From Lihuaxuella thermophila (GTDB lineage: Bacteria > Bacillota > Bacilli > Thermoactinomycetales > Thermoactinomycetaceae): a stretch of DNA of 64,000 nt. Below, one piece after another: positions 28,554 through 38,470 of the stretch (position 1 is its first letter; each line of letters begins with the position of its first letter). Where the stretch lies: contig NZ_FOCQ01000003.1 in the NCBI RefSeq assembly GCF_900110165.1, positions 124,001 to 188,000 on the forward strand, in the 5' to 3' direction. The notes under the pieces were generated by a model. The model was not told the origin of the DNA and made no database searches. It saw only the letters and a program-made list of their open reading frames with translations. The position numbers were made by a program, and so were the translations under genes.

Positions 28554-29654
28554 TCAGAGGGCCTTTTTGTGTGATAATTCCCGGGCAACATTCATTAAAG
28601 CGCGGACCCGGTCGCCGAAATTGGCAAACCGTTCATCTTTTGTTTGTCCCCTTTTCCACCGGTAATAGATTTGTTGAATAATCACCGCCAGTTTAAAGTA
28701 AGCAAACGTTAGATAAAAATGGATCTGTGAAACATCGCGTCCGCTCTTTCTGGCATAGGCTTCGATCAATTGCTCCTTGGACATAAAACCGGGCAAAAGG
28801 GTGATGGAAGGCTTGCCCATCCAATACTTAAGAACATCCGGATCTTCATCCCGAGTCCAGTAACTCAAAGCACAGCCCAGATCCGCCAGCGGATCTCCGA
28901 TGGTCGCCATTTCCCAGTCAAAAATACCGATCATTTTACTTAGGTCATCATAATCAAACATGACATTGTTCAACTTATAGTCATAATGGATCACGGCAGG
29001 CCGGGGGGAAGCCGGTAAATGATCCATCATCCATTTTTTCAGCTCTTCCACACCCTCAATTTCATCTGTCCTGGCACGTTCATAGCGGGCAATCCAACCA
29101 GTTACCTGCCGCTTCATAAATCCCTCCGGAAAACCGATTTCACTCAGGCCGGCCGCCTCATAATCGATCCGGTGAAGATCTGCCAGCCGGTCTACCATCG
29201 TTTGGGAGATTTGTCGGCAGATCTCCCGGGTGGGCGTATAAGGCTTCGGAAACCCGCGATCCAGTACGACACCGCGCCGCCTTTCCATTAAAAAGAACGG
29301 ACTGCCGATGATCTCCTCATCATCACTAAACAAATACGGTTTGGGAGCCAGCGGAAACACCGGATGAAGTTTGCTCAAAATCTTATATTCACGGGCCATA
29401 TCATGAGCCTTGGGAGCAACGGGACCCAAAGGGGGGCGGCGAAGGACCGCCTCCCAGTCCCCGATGGAGAGTAAATAGGTCAAATTGGAAGCTCCGGATG
29501 GAAATTGGCGGATTTTCAAAGGTGAATCATCCAAACCCTCGATCTTCTTCCGCAGGAAGTGCTCCAGCCGTGAAAGATTTAATTCTTCCCCCCTGCGTAC
29601 TGCAATGGTGTCCTGGTGGACATGCTTCCATTTTTCACGATCTTGATCAGCCAT
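28554..29654 (-). CDS. APH-like kinase, ACAD10/11 N-terminal-domain type
   Basis: A 366-residue aminoglycoside-phosphotransferase-fold protein. Brenner motif HYDYKLNN (catalytic Asp about residue 223) and metal-binding FDWEMATIGDPLADLG are intact. The N-terminus reads FPSGASNLTYLL and AVLRRPPLGPVAPKAHDM, closely like the kinase domain of animal ACAD10/11. In that family and in the Pseudomonas levulinate pathway (LvaA) the kinase phosphorylates the 4-hydroxyl of 4-hydroxyacyl-CoA. An antibiotic-resistance role is unlikely. ATG 29654 has AGGTGG five bases upstream. Confidence 0.87.
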   Translation of the reverse strand: MADQDREKWKHVHQDTIAVRRGEELNLSRLEHFLRKKIEGLDDSPLKIRQFPSGASNLTYLLSIGDWEAVLRRPPLGPVAPKAHDMAREYKILSKLHPVFPLAPKPYLFSDDEEIIGSPFFLMERRRGVVLDRGFPKPYTPTREICRQISQTMVDRLADLHRIDYEAAGLSEIGFPEGFMKRQVTGWIARYERARTDEIEGVEELKKWMMDHLPASPRPAVIHYDYKLNNVMFDYDDLSKMIGIFDWEMATIGDPLADLGCALSYWTRDEDPDVLKYWMGKPSITLLPGFMSKEQLIEAYARKSGRDVSQIHFYLTFAYFKLAVIIQQIYYRWKRGQTKDERFANFGDRVRALMNVARELSHKKAL

Positions 29655-29664
29655 CCTGACCACC

Positions 29665-29730
29665 TTACTTATGTTTAAATTGGGGAGGGCGTTTTTCGAT
29701 AAATGCTTGAACCCCTTCTCTTAACCATCT
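29665..29730 (-). pseudogene. C-terminal remnant of an enoyl-CoA hydratase gene
   Basis: On the minus strand the codons from 29730 to the TAA at 29667-29665 read RWLREGVQAFIEKRPPQFKHK, the standard end of crotonase-family enoyl-CoA hydratases (FxEKRxPxFxxK). It has no start and overlaps the last codons of the hydroxyacyl-CoA dehydrogenase in another frame. A deletion has joined the two gene ends. Confidence 0.8.
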
Positions 29731-30593
29731 GTATACTCATACCAGCCTTTTCCGGTTTTCCGGCCAAGATGTCCGGCTTTTACTTTCTCTTCTATACAGG
29801 CTGCCGGCCGGTCCGCGGGATCACCTGTCTCTGCAAAACGCTGCCGGGACACAAAATACGCTACATCGATTCCGGATAAGTCCATGAGTTCAAACGGACC
29901 CATCGGGTGATTGAGCGCTTTTTTACATACCAGATCGATATCTTTGAAGTCGGCAATTCCCTGTTCATACAGCTGAACCGCTTCCCTCGTCAATGCCCCG
30001 AGAATCCGGTTGGCCACAAAACCCGAAATTTCTTTTCGCAGCAATACGCCTGTCCTGTTGATCTTCCTACATACATCCATTGCGATCTGCGCCGTTTCTT
30101 CCGATGTTTTTTCACTCATGACCACTTCTACACAATCCATCACCAGCGCCGGATAAAAGAAATGCAGGTTACATACCTTCTCGGGTCGTTTCGTAGCATC
30201 CGCAATCAACGAATTGACAATGGTAGAGCTGTTTGTGGCTAATATCGCATGCGGAGGAGCAATCTCATCCAAACGGGCAAAAACTTCCCGCTTCACATCC
30301 AACTTTTCAACGACCGCTTCAATCACGAAATCGGCATGGGCAGCCGCTTTTTCCAAACTGATTGTAAACGTTAAGCGGTCAAAAGCTTTGTTTCTGTCTT
30401 CATCGGAAATTTTCCCTTTGGAAACCCATCGATCCATAATCTTGATAAGGGCCGATTTTGCTTTGTTGAGCGATTCTTCATTGATATCCTGAACCGTCGT
30501 ATGGTAACCCCCCAACGCGCACAACATCGCTATTTGATGTCCCATTGACCCGCTGCCGACGACACAGATGTTCTTTACATCGTCGATCTTCAT
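29721..30593 (-). CDS. 3-hydroxyacyl-CoA (3-hydroxybutyryl-CoA) dehydrogenase
   Basis: A 290-residue NAD-dependent enzyme of beta-oxidation. It has the Rossmann motif VVGSGSMGHQIA (residues 11-22), catalytic His in NLHFFYPA, EISGFVANRILGAL, NHPMGPFELMDLSGID, and the closing GRKTGKGWYEYTDG. Its stop codon lies in the junction with the enoyl-CoA hydratase remnant, so the last two or three residues may be new. ATG 30593 has GGGGG upstream. The promoter carries TetR site 2. Confidence 0.92.
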   Translation of the reverse strand: MKIDDVKNICVVGSGSMGHQIAMLCALGGYHTTVQDINEESLNKAKSALIKIMDRWVSKGKISDEDRNKAFDRLTFTISLEKAAAHADFVIEAVVEKLDVKREVFARLDEIAPPHAILATNSSTIVNSLIADATKRPEKVCNLHFFYPALVMDCVEVVMSEKTSEETAQIAMDVCRKINRTGVLLRKEISGFVANRILGALTREAVQLYEQGIADFKDIDLVCKKALNHPMGPFELMDLSGIDVAYFVSRQRFAETGDPADRPAACIEEKVKAGHLGRKTGKGWYEYTDG

Positions 30594-30632
30594 TGGAAAA
30601 ACCCCCTATCATTCGGACCATTTGTCTGAAAT

Positions 30633-30652
30633 TATACTAACCAGTTGGTATG
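30633..30652. promoter_or_regulatory. TetR operator, site 2, over the hydroxyacyl-CoA dehydrogenase promoter
   Basis: TATACTAACCAGTTGGTATG, a near-copy of site 1. On the minus strand its end forms the -10 hexamer TATAAT (30637-30632), so the operator fills the spacer between -10 and a weak -35. It governs the run from 30593 down to 24205. Confidence 0.75.
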
Positions 30653-30680
30653 TTCGTTGAATATTGAACGCTTCATCTGC

Positions 30681-31853
30681 TTAACTTTCACGTTCCAATA
30701 TCGTCGCGATCCCTTGTCCCCCTCCGATACAAGCAGTGATCAAGGCGAATCGTCCTTGAACCCTCTTCAATTCATAGACGGCCTTGGTTGCTAAAATGGC
30801 TCCGGTTGCTCCCAGTGGATGACCGTGAGCGATCGCTCCCCCGTTCACATTGACCTTGGCCGGATCCATTTGAAGTTCCCGGTCACATGCGATCACTTGA
30901 GCTGCAAAAGCTTCATTGATTTCAATCAAATCGATCTCATCCAGGGTCAGGCCCGATTTCTCCAGCACTTTCCTTGTAGCAGGCACCGGACCGATCCCCA
31001 TGATATTGGGGTCAACGGCTGCCACGGCTTGAGCGCGTACGACAGCCAAAGGCTTCAATCCCAATTGGTCCGCTTTTTCACGTGACATCACCACGACTGC
31101 ACAAGCAGCATCATTTAATCCTGAACTGTTTCCGGCAGTCACGCTTCCCCCTTCCAGGAATGCGGGAGGCAGTTTTGCCAGTCCTTCCAATGTCGTTTCA
31201 GGTCTCGGGTGCTCATCCGTGTCAAAAACCTCAAGTTCATTTTTTCCTCTTGGAACGGACACAGGAACAATTTGCTCTTCAAATCTCTGTTCAGCCATCG
31301 CGCGTGCCATCTTTTGCTGGCTGTTATACGCAAATTGATCTTGTTCTTCACGGCTGATGCCATATCTTTTGACGAGATTTTCCGCCGTGATTCCCATGGG
31401 AGGGTTGCCGATTTCACCCGGAGATAATTTGGGCCTTATAAATTTGGGCGGTTGCATGCGGAACAGCTTAGTGGGTTTTTCCATCAAATAAGGGGCGTGA
31501 CTGTAACTTTCGACTCCTCCGGCAAGATAGACGTCGCCCTCTCCCGACCGAATCGCCTGCGCCGCCAGATGGATCGCATTGATCCCCGAACCGCACTGCC
31601 GATCGATGGTCAACCCGGGAATCTCGATAGACAAACCTGTCTTGAGTGCGCTTAAGCGTGCAATATTCCCGCCTCCACTGAGCACATTCCCGAATATCAC
31701 ATCATCAATCATTTCAGGCTTCAGACGGGCCCGCCGGATCGCTTCTTTGAGCACGGCGGCACCGTAATGGTGCGGAGGAAGTGCCGCCAGTGCTCCCCCA
31801 TTTCTCGCGATTGCCGTCCTGACAGCTGCAACAATCACCGGGTCACGATTCAT
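30681..31853 (-). CDS. thiolase (acetyl-CoA C-acyltransferase)
   Basis: 390 residues. Cleaves 3-ketoacyl-CoA with CoA, the last beta-oxidation step. It has the nucleophile Cys in [11 protein letters not shown] (about residue 87), [21 protein letters not shown] (His), and the second catalytic Cys in CIGGGQG near the end. Full length for the family. ATG 31853 is used. It is 38 bases after the SDR gene upstream. Confidence 0.93.
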   Translation of the reverse strand: MNRDPVIVAAVRTAIARNGGALAALPPHHYGAAVLKEAIRRARLKPEMIDDVIFGNVLSGGGNIARLSALKTGLSIEIPGLTIDRQCGSGINAIHLAAQAIRSGEGDVYLAGGVESYSHAPYLMEKPTKLFRMQPPKFIRPKLSPGEIGNPPMGITAENLVKRYGISREEQDQFAYNSQQKMARAMAEQRFEEQIVPVSVPRGKNELEVFDTDEHPRPETTLEGLAKLPPAFLEGGSVTAGNSSGLNDAACAVVVMSREKADQLGLKPLAVVRAQAVAAVDPNIMGIGPVPATRKVLEKSGLTLDEIDLIEINEAFAAQVIACDRELQMDPAKVNVNGGAIAHGHPLGATGAILATKAVYELKRVQGRFALITACIGGGQGIATILERES

Positions 31854-31891
31854 ATAAGGTTTCCTTTCATTTCTTAATTTTTAAAACAACT

Positions 31892-32671
31892 TTACCCATT
31901 TCGGGCATGAACGCCGCCATCAACCACCAATATATGGCCCGTCACATAATCCGATGCTTTGGAGGCCAAGAATACGGCTGCCCCCTTCAGGTCATCATCT
32001 GAACCGAACCTTTTCAAGGGAGTTTGGGCTAAAATTTGCTCTCCTGCCTGGGCTAACACTCCCTTTGACATTTTGGAAGGGAAAAAACCGGGAGCAATCG
32101 CATTGACATGAATATTGTACGGTGCCAATTTCATCGCCAGATCTTTTGTAAATGTAATGACGGCCCCTTTGCTGGCGGTGTACCCGACGGCATCCAATTT
32201 TTCGGGGTCCTGTCCCCCCAAGCCGGCAGTGGAAGCAATATTGACAATTTTCCCCGACTGATTTTTCATCATGACCTTTCCAACCGCTTGCGACATGAGG
32301 AATGTTCCCGTTACATTCACATTCATGACCAGATTCCATTTGTCGAGCGGCATCTCCAGAGCAGGAGCTCCCCAACTGACACCGCTGTTATTGAACAAAA
32401 TGTCAATAGCGCCAAAGTGATTCAAGGTTTCTTCAACCACGGAACGGACATCTTCAGGATTTGTAACATCACACTTGAGCGCAAGGGATTGAACCCCTTT
32501 TTCTTTTAAGCGTTCACTCACTTCGCGGCAAGCTTCCAGTTTGCGGGAACAAACCACCACATTGGTTCCTGCTTCAGCAAGAGCCTCGGCGATCTGTTTT
32601 CCCAATCCTCTTCCGCCACCGGTGACAATGGCTGTTTTGCCCGTCAAGTCAAATAATTCCCGGATATGCAT
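31892..32671 (-). CDS. short-chain dehydrogenase/reductase
   Basis: 259 residues. It begins LFDLTGKTAIVTGGGRGLG, with NNSG, Ser in NIASTAG, YTASK, and C-terminal SDYVTGHILVVDGG. It is of the gluconate-5-dehydrogenase-like group by sequence feel. In this setting a hydroxyacyl or alcohol dehydrogenase role is likely. ATG 32671. Between the acyl-CoA ligase and thiolase genes. Confidence 0.87.
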   Translation of the reverse strand: MHIRELFDLTGKTAIVTGGGRGLGKQIAEALAEAGTNVVVCSRKLEACREVSERLKEKGVQSLALKCDVTNPEDVRSVVEETLNHFGAIDILFNNSGVSWGAPALEMPLDKWNLVMNVNVTGTFLMSQAVGKVMMKNQSGKIVNIASTAGLGGQDPEKLDAVGYTASKGAVITFTKDLAMKLAPYNIHVNAIAPGFFPSKMSKGVLAQAGEQILAQTPLKRFGSDDDLKGAAVFLASKASDYVTGHILVVDGGVHARNG

Positions 32672-32717
32672 ACGGCGCCCCCTCTACCGATTCATTCAAA
32701 CCATCGATTCCGTTCCA

Positions 32718-34352
32718 TCAGGGATTCTTTTTCATTTCTTCATCCCGAAGCACTCTTCTCAATAATTTTCCTACGGCAGACCTTGGCAGTTGTTCCCGGA
32801 ATTCGATCATCCTGGGCGCTTTGTACGGCGCCAGAAATTGACGCGAGAACTCGATCAGTTCCTCTTCCGTCGCCTGTTGGTCTTCTTTTAAGGTAATGTA
32901 TGCTTTTACGGTCTCTCCCCGATATTCATCCGGAACCCCGATGACAATGACTTCTTTCACTGCAGGATGTTGATAGAGAACCTCTTCGACTTCCCTGGGG
33001 TACACATTATAGCCGCTGGCGATAATCATATCTTTTTTCCGGTCGACAATATAAAAATATCCGTCGTTGTCCATGCGGGCCAAATCACCGGTAAACAGCC
33101 AACCATCCTTTAAAACCGCTTTGGTCTCTTCGGGTTTATTCCAATATCCCTTCATCACCTGCGGCCCTTTAATCATCAGCTCACCCACTTCACCCACAGG
33201 CACTTCTTCGATCCCTTTGTCCGTTTCTTTGACAATTTTCACCTCGGTGTGAGGGACCGGAATTCCTATACTGCCCGGCCTGCGTACAAGAAACAGGGGA
33301 TTAAAATGGGTAACGGGAGATGTCTCCGATAATCCATACCCTTCACAGAGATTGCAATGGGTTCTCTTTTCAAATAAATGGAGCTGCTCAACCGGCATCG
33401 CCGCTCCGCCGCTATTGTAAAATCTGATTTGATCAAAGCCGTAATTCTCTAAATCAGGATGGTTGTTCAAGGCAATGTACATCGTCGGAACTCCGCCGAA
33501 TTGAAACGGCTTTTCCCGTTTTACGGTCTGCAGCACTTCTTCAACATCGAAACGCGGTAGAATGATTTGATTGAGCCCGGCACGGAAGCCCATAAATACG
33601 TTACAGGTCAGACCGTAAATATGAAACATCGGCAAAATACTCATCACTTTCGGATTCTCGGGCATATCATCAATGGTTTGATACGAAAACGCATACATTT
33701 GTTCGATGTTGGCCGCTATATTAAAATGAGTGAGCATCACACCCTTGGAAACCCCCGTGGTTCCGCCTGTGTACTGAAGGAATGCCACATCCTCATCCGG
33801 ATCGATATCCACGTTGGGAGCTTGCGCCGCACTCGATGGCAAAAACTCTTCAAAGCGGAAATCGCCATTGTCCAGGTCCGTGGTCTGATTCCCCAAGCTG
33901 ACCACGATGATTTTCTTTAATGAAGTTTTCGACCGGACATTTTTTACGCGGGGATACAAGGCATCAAAAACCACCATAAACTCTGCACCGGAATCATTCA
34001 GCACATACTCAATTTCTCTTTCCACATACATGGGATTGACCTGAACCACAATTCCCCCGAGTCGCAAAGCGCCGAATATCGAGAAAATATAGTGCGGCGT
34101 GTTGGGCAACATAATCGCCAGCCGGTCCCCCTTTTGGAATCCCTCCTCATGGAGCCGGGCAGCGAATCGTTCCGACTTCTGATAAACATCTTGAAAAGTC
34201 CATGTTTGACCATAAAACGTTAATGCCGTTTGATCCCCGTAACTTTCCACAGACTCCAGCAGCAGCTTCGTCAGGCTTTTCCGCTCCAATTCCAAGTATT
34301 CGGACACATTCGGATGATAAAATTTCAGCCAGGGTTTCCCGCTGTAACTCAT
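32718..34352 (-). CDS. AMP-dependent acyl-CoA synthetase (medium/long chain)
   Basis: 544 residues, ANL superfamily. Activates a carboxylic acid to acyl-CoA via acyl-AMP. It has the P-loop YTGGTTGVSKGVMLTH (about residue 193), the GYGLSETSPV adenine motif, the hinge GYFYIVDRKKDMI, and catalytic Lys in RSAVGKLLRR near the C-terminus. The ATG at 34352 has GGGAGGG six bases upstream. It is in one unit with the ACAD10/11-like dehydrogenase 46 bases before it. Confidence 0.92.
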   Translation of the reverse strand: MSYSGKPWLKFYHPNVSEYLELERKSLTKLLLESVESYGDQTALTFYGQTWTFQDVYQKSERFAARLHEEGFQKGDRLAIMLPNTPHYIFSIFGALRLGGIVVQVNPMYVEREIEYVLNDSGAEFMVVFDALYPRVKNVRSKTSLKKIIVVSLGNQTTDLDNGDFRFEEFLPSSAAQAPNVDIDPDEDVAFLQYTGGTTGVSKGVMLTHFNIAANIEQMYAFSYQTIDDMPENPKVMSILPMFHIYGLTCNVFMGFRAGLNQIILPRFDVEEVLQTVKREKPFQFGGVPTMYIALNNHPDLENYGFDQIRFYNSGGAAMPVEQLHLFEKRTHCNLCEGYGLSETSPVTHFNPLFLVRRPGSIGIPVPHTEVKIVKETDKGIEEVPVGEVGELMIKGPQVMKGYWNKPEETKAVLKDGWLFTGDLARMDNDGYFYIVDRKKDMIIASGYNVYPREVEEVLYQHPAVKEVIVIGVPDEYRGETVKAYITLKEDQQATEEELIEFSRQFLAPYKAPRMIEFREQLPRSAVGKLLRRVLRDEEMKKNP

Positions 34353-34398
34353 GTTAAGCCCTCCCTCTTCCACCGTGTTTATATGGTTTGGACTCCGG

Positions 34399-35604
34399 TT
34401 ACGAATGCGCTTTCAATTCCATCTTTGCGATCGCTGCCCGGTGAACTTCATCCGGGCCGTCTGCCAGGCGGAGAGTCCTGGCGTTTGCCCACTGGGCTGC
34501 CAGCGGAAAATCTTCACTGACCCCTGCGGCACCAAAAGCCTGAATCGCCCGATCCAAGACTCTGAGAGCCATATTGGGAGCCACCACTTTAATCATGGCA
34601 ATTTCTTTTCTGGCCACCTTATTCCCCACAGTATCCATCATATAGGCAGCTTTCAGGGTTAACAGACGCGCTTGTTCAATTTCGATTCGGGAATTGGCAA
34701 TCCACTCCCGGATCACTCCCCGTTCGGCCAACGGTTTTCCGAAAGGAGCCCGCTCCTTTACCCGCTTACACATGAGTTCCAGGGCACGTTCAGCCACCCC
34801 GATCAAGCGCATGCAATGATGAATACGCCCCGGCCCCAGCCTTCCCTGGGCAATGGCAAAACCCTTTCCTTCCCCCCAGATGATATGGGAAGCAGGTACA
34901 CGCACATGGTCAAATTCAATCTCTGCATGTCCGTGAGGAGCATGATCATAGCCGAAGACGGGCAAATGGCGCAAAATCTTAACTCTGGGAGTATCGAGCG
35001 GCACCAGGATCATGGAATGCTGTTCATGTCTGGGTGCCGACGGGTTCGATCTTCCCATTACAATCGCAATCTTGCAACGGGGGTCTCCGGCACCTGACGA
35101 CCACCATTTCCTGCCGTTGATCACATATTCATCTCCGTCCCGTTCAATCCGGGTTTCCATATTGGTCGCGTCCGAGGAAGCCACATGGGGCTCGGTCATC
35201 GAGAAGCAGGAACGGATCTCGCCATTTAATAACGGAACCAGCCACCGCTTTTTTTGTTCCTCTGTTCCATAGCGGACCAATACTTCCATATTTCCTGTAT
35301 CCGGTGCACTGCAATTAAATACTTCGGGAGCGATGAGCGAACGTCCCATGATTTCGCAAAGCGGAGCATATTCAAGATTGGTCAACCCCGCGCCGTATTC
35401 ACTCTCAGGCAAAAATAGATTCCATAAACCGGCGGCTTTCGCCTTCGCTTTCATTTCTTCCATGATTGGAGGCGTACGCCAACGGCCGGGGGCTTCATTC
35501 AGCTGCTGTTGGTAAGTGGTTTCATTCGGGTAGACCACTTGTTCCATAAACTCGGTTAATCGCTTCTGCAATTCTTTTACCTTCTCACTGTAATCAAAAT
35601 GCAA
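34399..35604 (-). CDS. acyl-CoA dehydrogenase, ACAD10/11 type
   Basis: 401 residues. Unlike the other dehydrogenase here it closely matches the C-terminal domain of animal ACAD10/11. It has [61 protein letters not shown] and the end [15 protein letters not shown]. In that family it acts with the kinase domain on 4-hydroxyacyl-CoA (4-phosphoacyl-CoA) rather than simple acyl-CoA. TTG start at 35604 with GGAGG seven bases upstream. First gene after TetR site 3. Confidence 0.9.
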   Translation of the reverse strand: MHFDYSEKVKELQKRLTEFMEQVVYPNETTYQQQLNEAPGRWRTPPIMEEMKAKAKAAGLWNLFLPESEYGAGLTNLEYAPLCEIMGRSLIAPEVFNCSAPDTGNMEVLVRYGTEEQKKRWLVPLLNGEIRSCFSMTEPHVASSDATNMETRIERDGDEYVINGRKWWSSGAGDPRCKIAIVMGRSNPSAPRHEQHSMILVPLDTPRVKILRHLPVFGYDHAPHGHAEIEFDHVRVPASHIIWGEGKGFAIAQGRLGPGRIHHCMRLIGVAERALELMCKRVKERAPFGKPLAERGVIREWIANSRIEIEQARLLTLKAAYMMDTVGNKVARKEIAMIKVVAPNMALRVLDRAIQAFGAAGVSEDFPLAAQWANARTLRLADGPDEVHRAAIAKMELKAHS

Positions 35605-35625
35605 TCAGATCCCTCCGCCTTCAGA

Positions 35626-35645
35626 TTAACTAACCAGTTGGTATG
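35626..35645. promoter_or_regulatory. TetR operator, site 3
   Basis: TTAACTAACCAGTTGGTATG, matching site 1 in the core and right arm. It lies 16 bases past the -10 of the acyl-CoA dehydrogenase promoter, within the initially transcribed region. Confidence 0.75.
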
Positions 35646-35661
35646 TTTCATATTATTTTTT

Positions 35662-35690
35662 ATTTTAATATAATTCATTTATGTTTTCAA
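35662..35690 (-). promoter_or_regulatory. promoter of the ACAD10/11-ligase-SDR-thiolase unit
   Basis: TTGAAA (35690-35685), 17 bases and TAAAAT (35667-35662) on the minus strand, in very AT-rich DNA, with TetR site 3 downstream. Confidence 0.6.
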
Positions 35691-35761
35691 ACTTTTTTCA
35701 TTTCAAAAGAACAACAGCTCTTACGGAAGGTAAAGAAGGGTTTTTAAAAATAGGGTCATAC

Positions 35762-36937
35762 CTATTGGAAGGAAAGCTGGATTTCTACATACTTCCCGTC
35801 TTTCATCGTAATCGCTTTCGGCTGGGTGATTAATGCCCCGTCTTCGGACAATCCCTCAACCGACAAAGGAATTTTGTCTGAAGGCAATTGTTTGCTGGCA
35901 TCATTGATTTTTGCCCGGATGGCAGCCGGATCATCGGTGGTGCCGGCCAGTTCCATCGCTTTTGCAAACAGATGCACAGCCATGTAATGGTATAACACTT
36001 CCGATGTCGGGATTTTGTCTGCGCCAAACTTCTTTTTATAGCTATCAACCACCTTCTTCGTTCCTTCTGTCGGCCACTGGGAAGCCGGACGAACTCCGAT
36101 CACTCCTTCCAAGAGCCGGGGGTCTTTCAACACTTGCTCCACCTCTTCCAATTTCGCCTGGTCCATCATGATCACACCGCCCTTAAACCCTTGCTCCCGG
36201 GCATCTTTAATGATGAGGGCGGTAGGCTGGGAAGCTCCGCCAACAAACAGCACATCCGGTTTAGCTGAAAGCGCTTTCGCCACAGCGGATGAAAAATCGC
36301 TCTCTTTGTTGTAATCAACCGGGTTTTCAGCAACGATTTTTCCTCCGAGTCCCATCCACGTTTGCTTAAAAAGAGCCGTCCAATCTTTCGCATACTGGTG
36401 AGTTCCCGGCACCAGTGCCACTTTTTTGCCAAACCGTTTCATCATTTCTTCTGAGAACGGCTTCGGGTAAATGTGATAATTGGGGGGAATGCGAACCAAC
36501 AGCGGATTTTTGGCCTCAGTGACCTTCGGTTCACTCGTATAGGCGGCAATCAGAAAATTTTCCTGCACATTAAACTGCTGCATCGCAAACACACCGCCTG
36601 AATGCGGGGTGAAGATGATCGTTGCCCCATTTTCATGTTTCAGCCGCCGGGCGTTGGTCGCCGTTTCGTTTGGAAGGTACTTGTCATCCAGTGCGACGAG
36701 CTTCAGCTTTACTTGATCTTGTCCTACCTTGATTCCTCCTGCGGCATTAATGTCATCGATGGCCATCTTCATCCCGTCCAACGTGTTTTTCCCATACAGA
36801 GCCGCCCCGCCGCTTTGGGGCCCGGACCACCCGATCGTGACAACGTTTGAGTCTCCTCCCGAGTTTCCACATGCTGCCAGAAAAAGAAGTGATACTACGG
36901 TTGACAGAGTGAACAGCGCTCTCCAGACTCGTCTCAT
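35762..36937 (-). CDS. Liv-type ABC transporter substrate-binding lipoprotein
   Basis: A 391-residue periplasmic-binding-fold lipoprotein (lipobox LAAC, Cys 23). It has GWSGPQSGGAALYGKNTLDGMKMAIDDINAAGG split between the first strand and helix, and the VALVPGTHQYAKDW segment. Liv-family binders take amino acids, amides, urea or aromatic and aliphatic carboxylates. The acyl-CoA genes suggest a carboxylate here. ATG 36937 follows GGAGAGGG. Last of the five transporter genes. Confidence 0.88.
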   Translation of the reverse strand: MRRVWRALFTLSTVVSLLFLAACGNSGGDSNVVTIGWSGPQSGGAALYGKNTLDGMKMAIDDINAAGGIKVGQDQVKLKLVALDDKYLPNETATNARRLKHENGATIIFTPHSGGVFAMQQFNVQENFLIAAYTSEPKVTEAKNPLLVRIPPNYHIYPKPFSEEMMKRFGKKVALVPGTHQYAKDWTALFKQTWMGLGGKIVAENPVDYNKESDFSSAVAKALSAKPDVLFVGGASQPTALIIKDAREQGFKGGVIMMDQAKLEEVEQVLKDPRLLEGVIGVRPASQWPTEGTKKVVDSYKKKFGADKIPTSEVLYHYMAVHLFAKAMELAGTTDDPAAIRAKINDASKQLPSDKIPLSVEGLSEDGALITQPKAITMKDGKYVEIQLSFQ

Positions 36938-37008
36938 TGAACCCTCTCCCTTGTCAGAATTCATTTTTATTTGCGTAGCGGAAATGTCCAGTCACCCGTC
37001 CTATACTC

Positions 37009-37716
37009 CTAAGCTCCAATATAAGCCCGTCTCACCTCCTCGTTGTCACAGAGCGTCTCCCGCGCCCCTTCAAGCACCAGGTGTCCGTTTTCGATGACGT
37101 AACCTCGCCGGGCGATCTGCAATGCTGCAAATGCATTTTGCTCGGCCAACAACACACTGGTTCCGTCACGATTGATTTTCTCGATGGTTTTAAACATCTG
37201 CTCAACGATGAGCGGAGCAAGACCGACCGAAGGTTCATCCAACAGCAGCAATTTCGGTCTGGCCATCAGAGCCCTTGCAATGGCAACCATCTGCTGCTGC
37301 CCCCCGCTCAACGAGCCGGCCGGTTGTTCCTTTTTCTCGTACAAAACCGGGAACAATTCGTAAATATTTTGAAGTGATCGGGCAATGCCCGCTTTGTCCT
37401 TCCGATGGATGTAAGCACCCAAGGTAAGATTTTTTAAGACGGACATCTCAGGAAACAAGTTTCTGCCTTCCGGACATTGAACGATTCCGGCCTTCACAAT
37501 CCGGTCCGGGGACCACCCTCCGATCGATTGCCCCATAAACGCGACCTGGCCTGACACTGGTTTTAATAAGCCGCTGATGGTACGGAAAATCGTACTCTTC
37601 CCGGCACCGTTAGCCCCTAACAGCACAACCAGCTCTCCCTGGTTTACTTCCAAATTGACCGAGTGAAGCGCTGTGGAACTTCCATACTTGACTGTCACAT
37701 CAATGAGCTTGAGCAT
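37009..37716 (-). CDS. livF: ABC transporter ATPase, LivF type
   Basis: 235 residues. Walker [11 protein letters not shown]-loop, signature SLSGGQQQM, Walker [14 protein letters not shown] and the H-loop position with Glu-Gln (LAEQN), as usual in LivF. One of two ATPases energising the Liv-type importer. Its start overlaps the livG end by 17 bases. Confidence 0.9.
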   Translation of the reverse strand: MLKLIDVTVKYGSSTALHSVNLEVNQGELVVLLGANGAGKSTIFRTISGLLKPVSGQVAFMGQSIGGWSPDRIVKAGIVQCPEGRNLFPEMSVLKNLTLGAYIHRKDKAGIARSLQNIYELFPVLYEKKEQPAGSLSGGQQQMVAIARALMARPKLLLLDEPSVGLAPLIVEQMFKTIEKINRDGTSVLLAEQNAFAALQIARRGYVIENGHLVLEGARETLCDNEEVRRAYIGA

Positions 37717-38470
37717 GCGCGCCCCCTCCCAAGTACGCCTCGATCACCGTTTCATTCCGGCTGATTTCATCCGGGGTTCCTTCCGCAATCTTGATTCCCT
37801 GGTTCAAAACCATGATCCGGTCGGCAAGTTTCATGATCATCTGCATTTTGTGCTCAATAATGCAGATGGTCAGGCCTGCGTTCTTCATTTTTGTGATCAG
37901 TTCTGCCAGGTTGCTTGTTTCATCCGCATTAATGCCGCCCGCCGGTTCATCCAGCAGGACGATTTTTGGATCAGTGGATAACGCCAAGGCGATCGCCACT
38001 CTTTTTTGCTCTTCCTGAGAAATGCTGGCCACAGAACGGTTGGCCAGTGCAGAGGCACCGACAAATTCAAGTACTTGCAGGGCTTTTTCCCTGCACGCAC
38101 GCTCTTCATTCCGATACCGTTGGCTGCGTATCACTGCACCCCAAAAGCCGCTTTTCGTCCGAAGCCGATGTCCGATCATCAAATTTTCCATCACCGTGGC
38201 TCCGGCAAATAATTTCGTTGTTTGAAACGTACGCGCGATCCCCATCTTCGCCATTTCATAGGATCGCTTATTCGTCACCTCCTCACCTTCAAAAAAGATT
38301 TTGCCGGAGGTGGGTGGATGAAGTCCGCTGATCAGATTGAAGAAGGTGGTTTTTCCTGCTCCGTTGGGACCGATGATCGCGGTGATTTCACCTTGATTGA
38401 TCTGGAAATCCACCGAATTGACCGCTTGATTGCCACCGAAATATTTCGATAATTTTTCGGTTCTAAGCAT
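37700..38470 (-). CDS. livG: ABC transporter ATPase, LivG type
   Basis: 256 residues. Walker [10 protein letters not shown], signature SISQEEQKR (divergent, normal for LivG), Walker [16 protein letters not shown], and H-loop IIEHKM. ATG 38470 has GGGGG upstream and overlaps the livM stop by eight bases. Confidence 0.9.
   Translation of the reverse strand: MLRTEKLSKYFGGNQAVNSVDFQINQGEITAIIGPNGAGKTTFFNLISGLHPPTSGKIFFEGEEVTNKRSYEMAKMGIARTFQTTKLFAGATVMENLMIGHRLRTKSGFWGAVIRSQRYRNEERACREKALQVLEFVGASALANRSVASISQEEQKRVAIALALSTDPKIVLLDEPAGGINADETSNLAELITKMKNAGLTICIIEHKMQMIMKLADRIMVLNQGIKIAEGTPDEISRNETVIEAYLGGGAHAQAH

Noticed and set aside
28554-29654. Aminoglycoside-resistance phosphotransferase
   Set aside because: The APH fold is present, but the sequence matches the ACAD10/11 kinase domain and the gene lies in an acyl-CoA operon.
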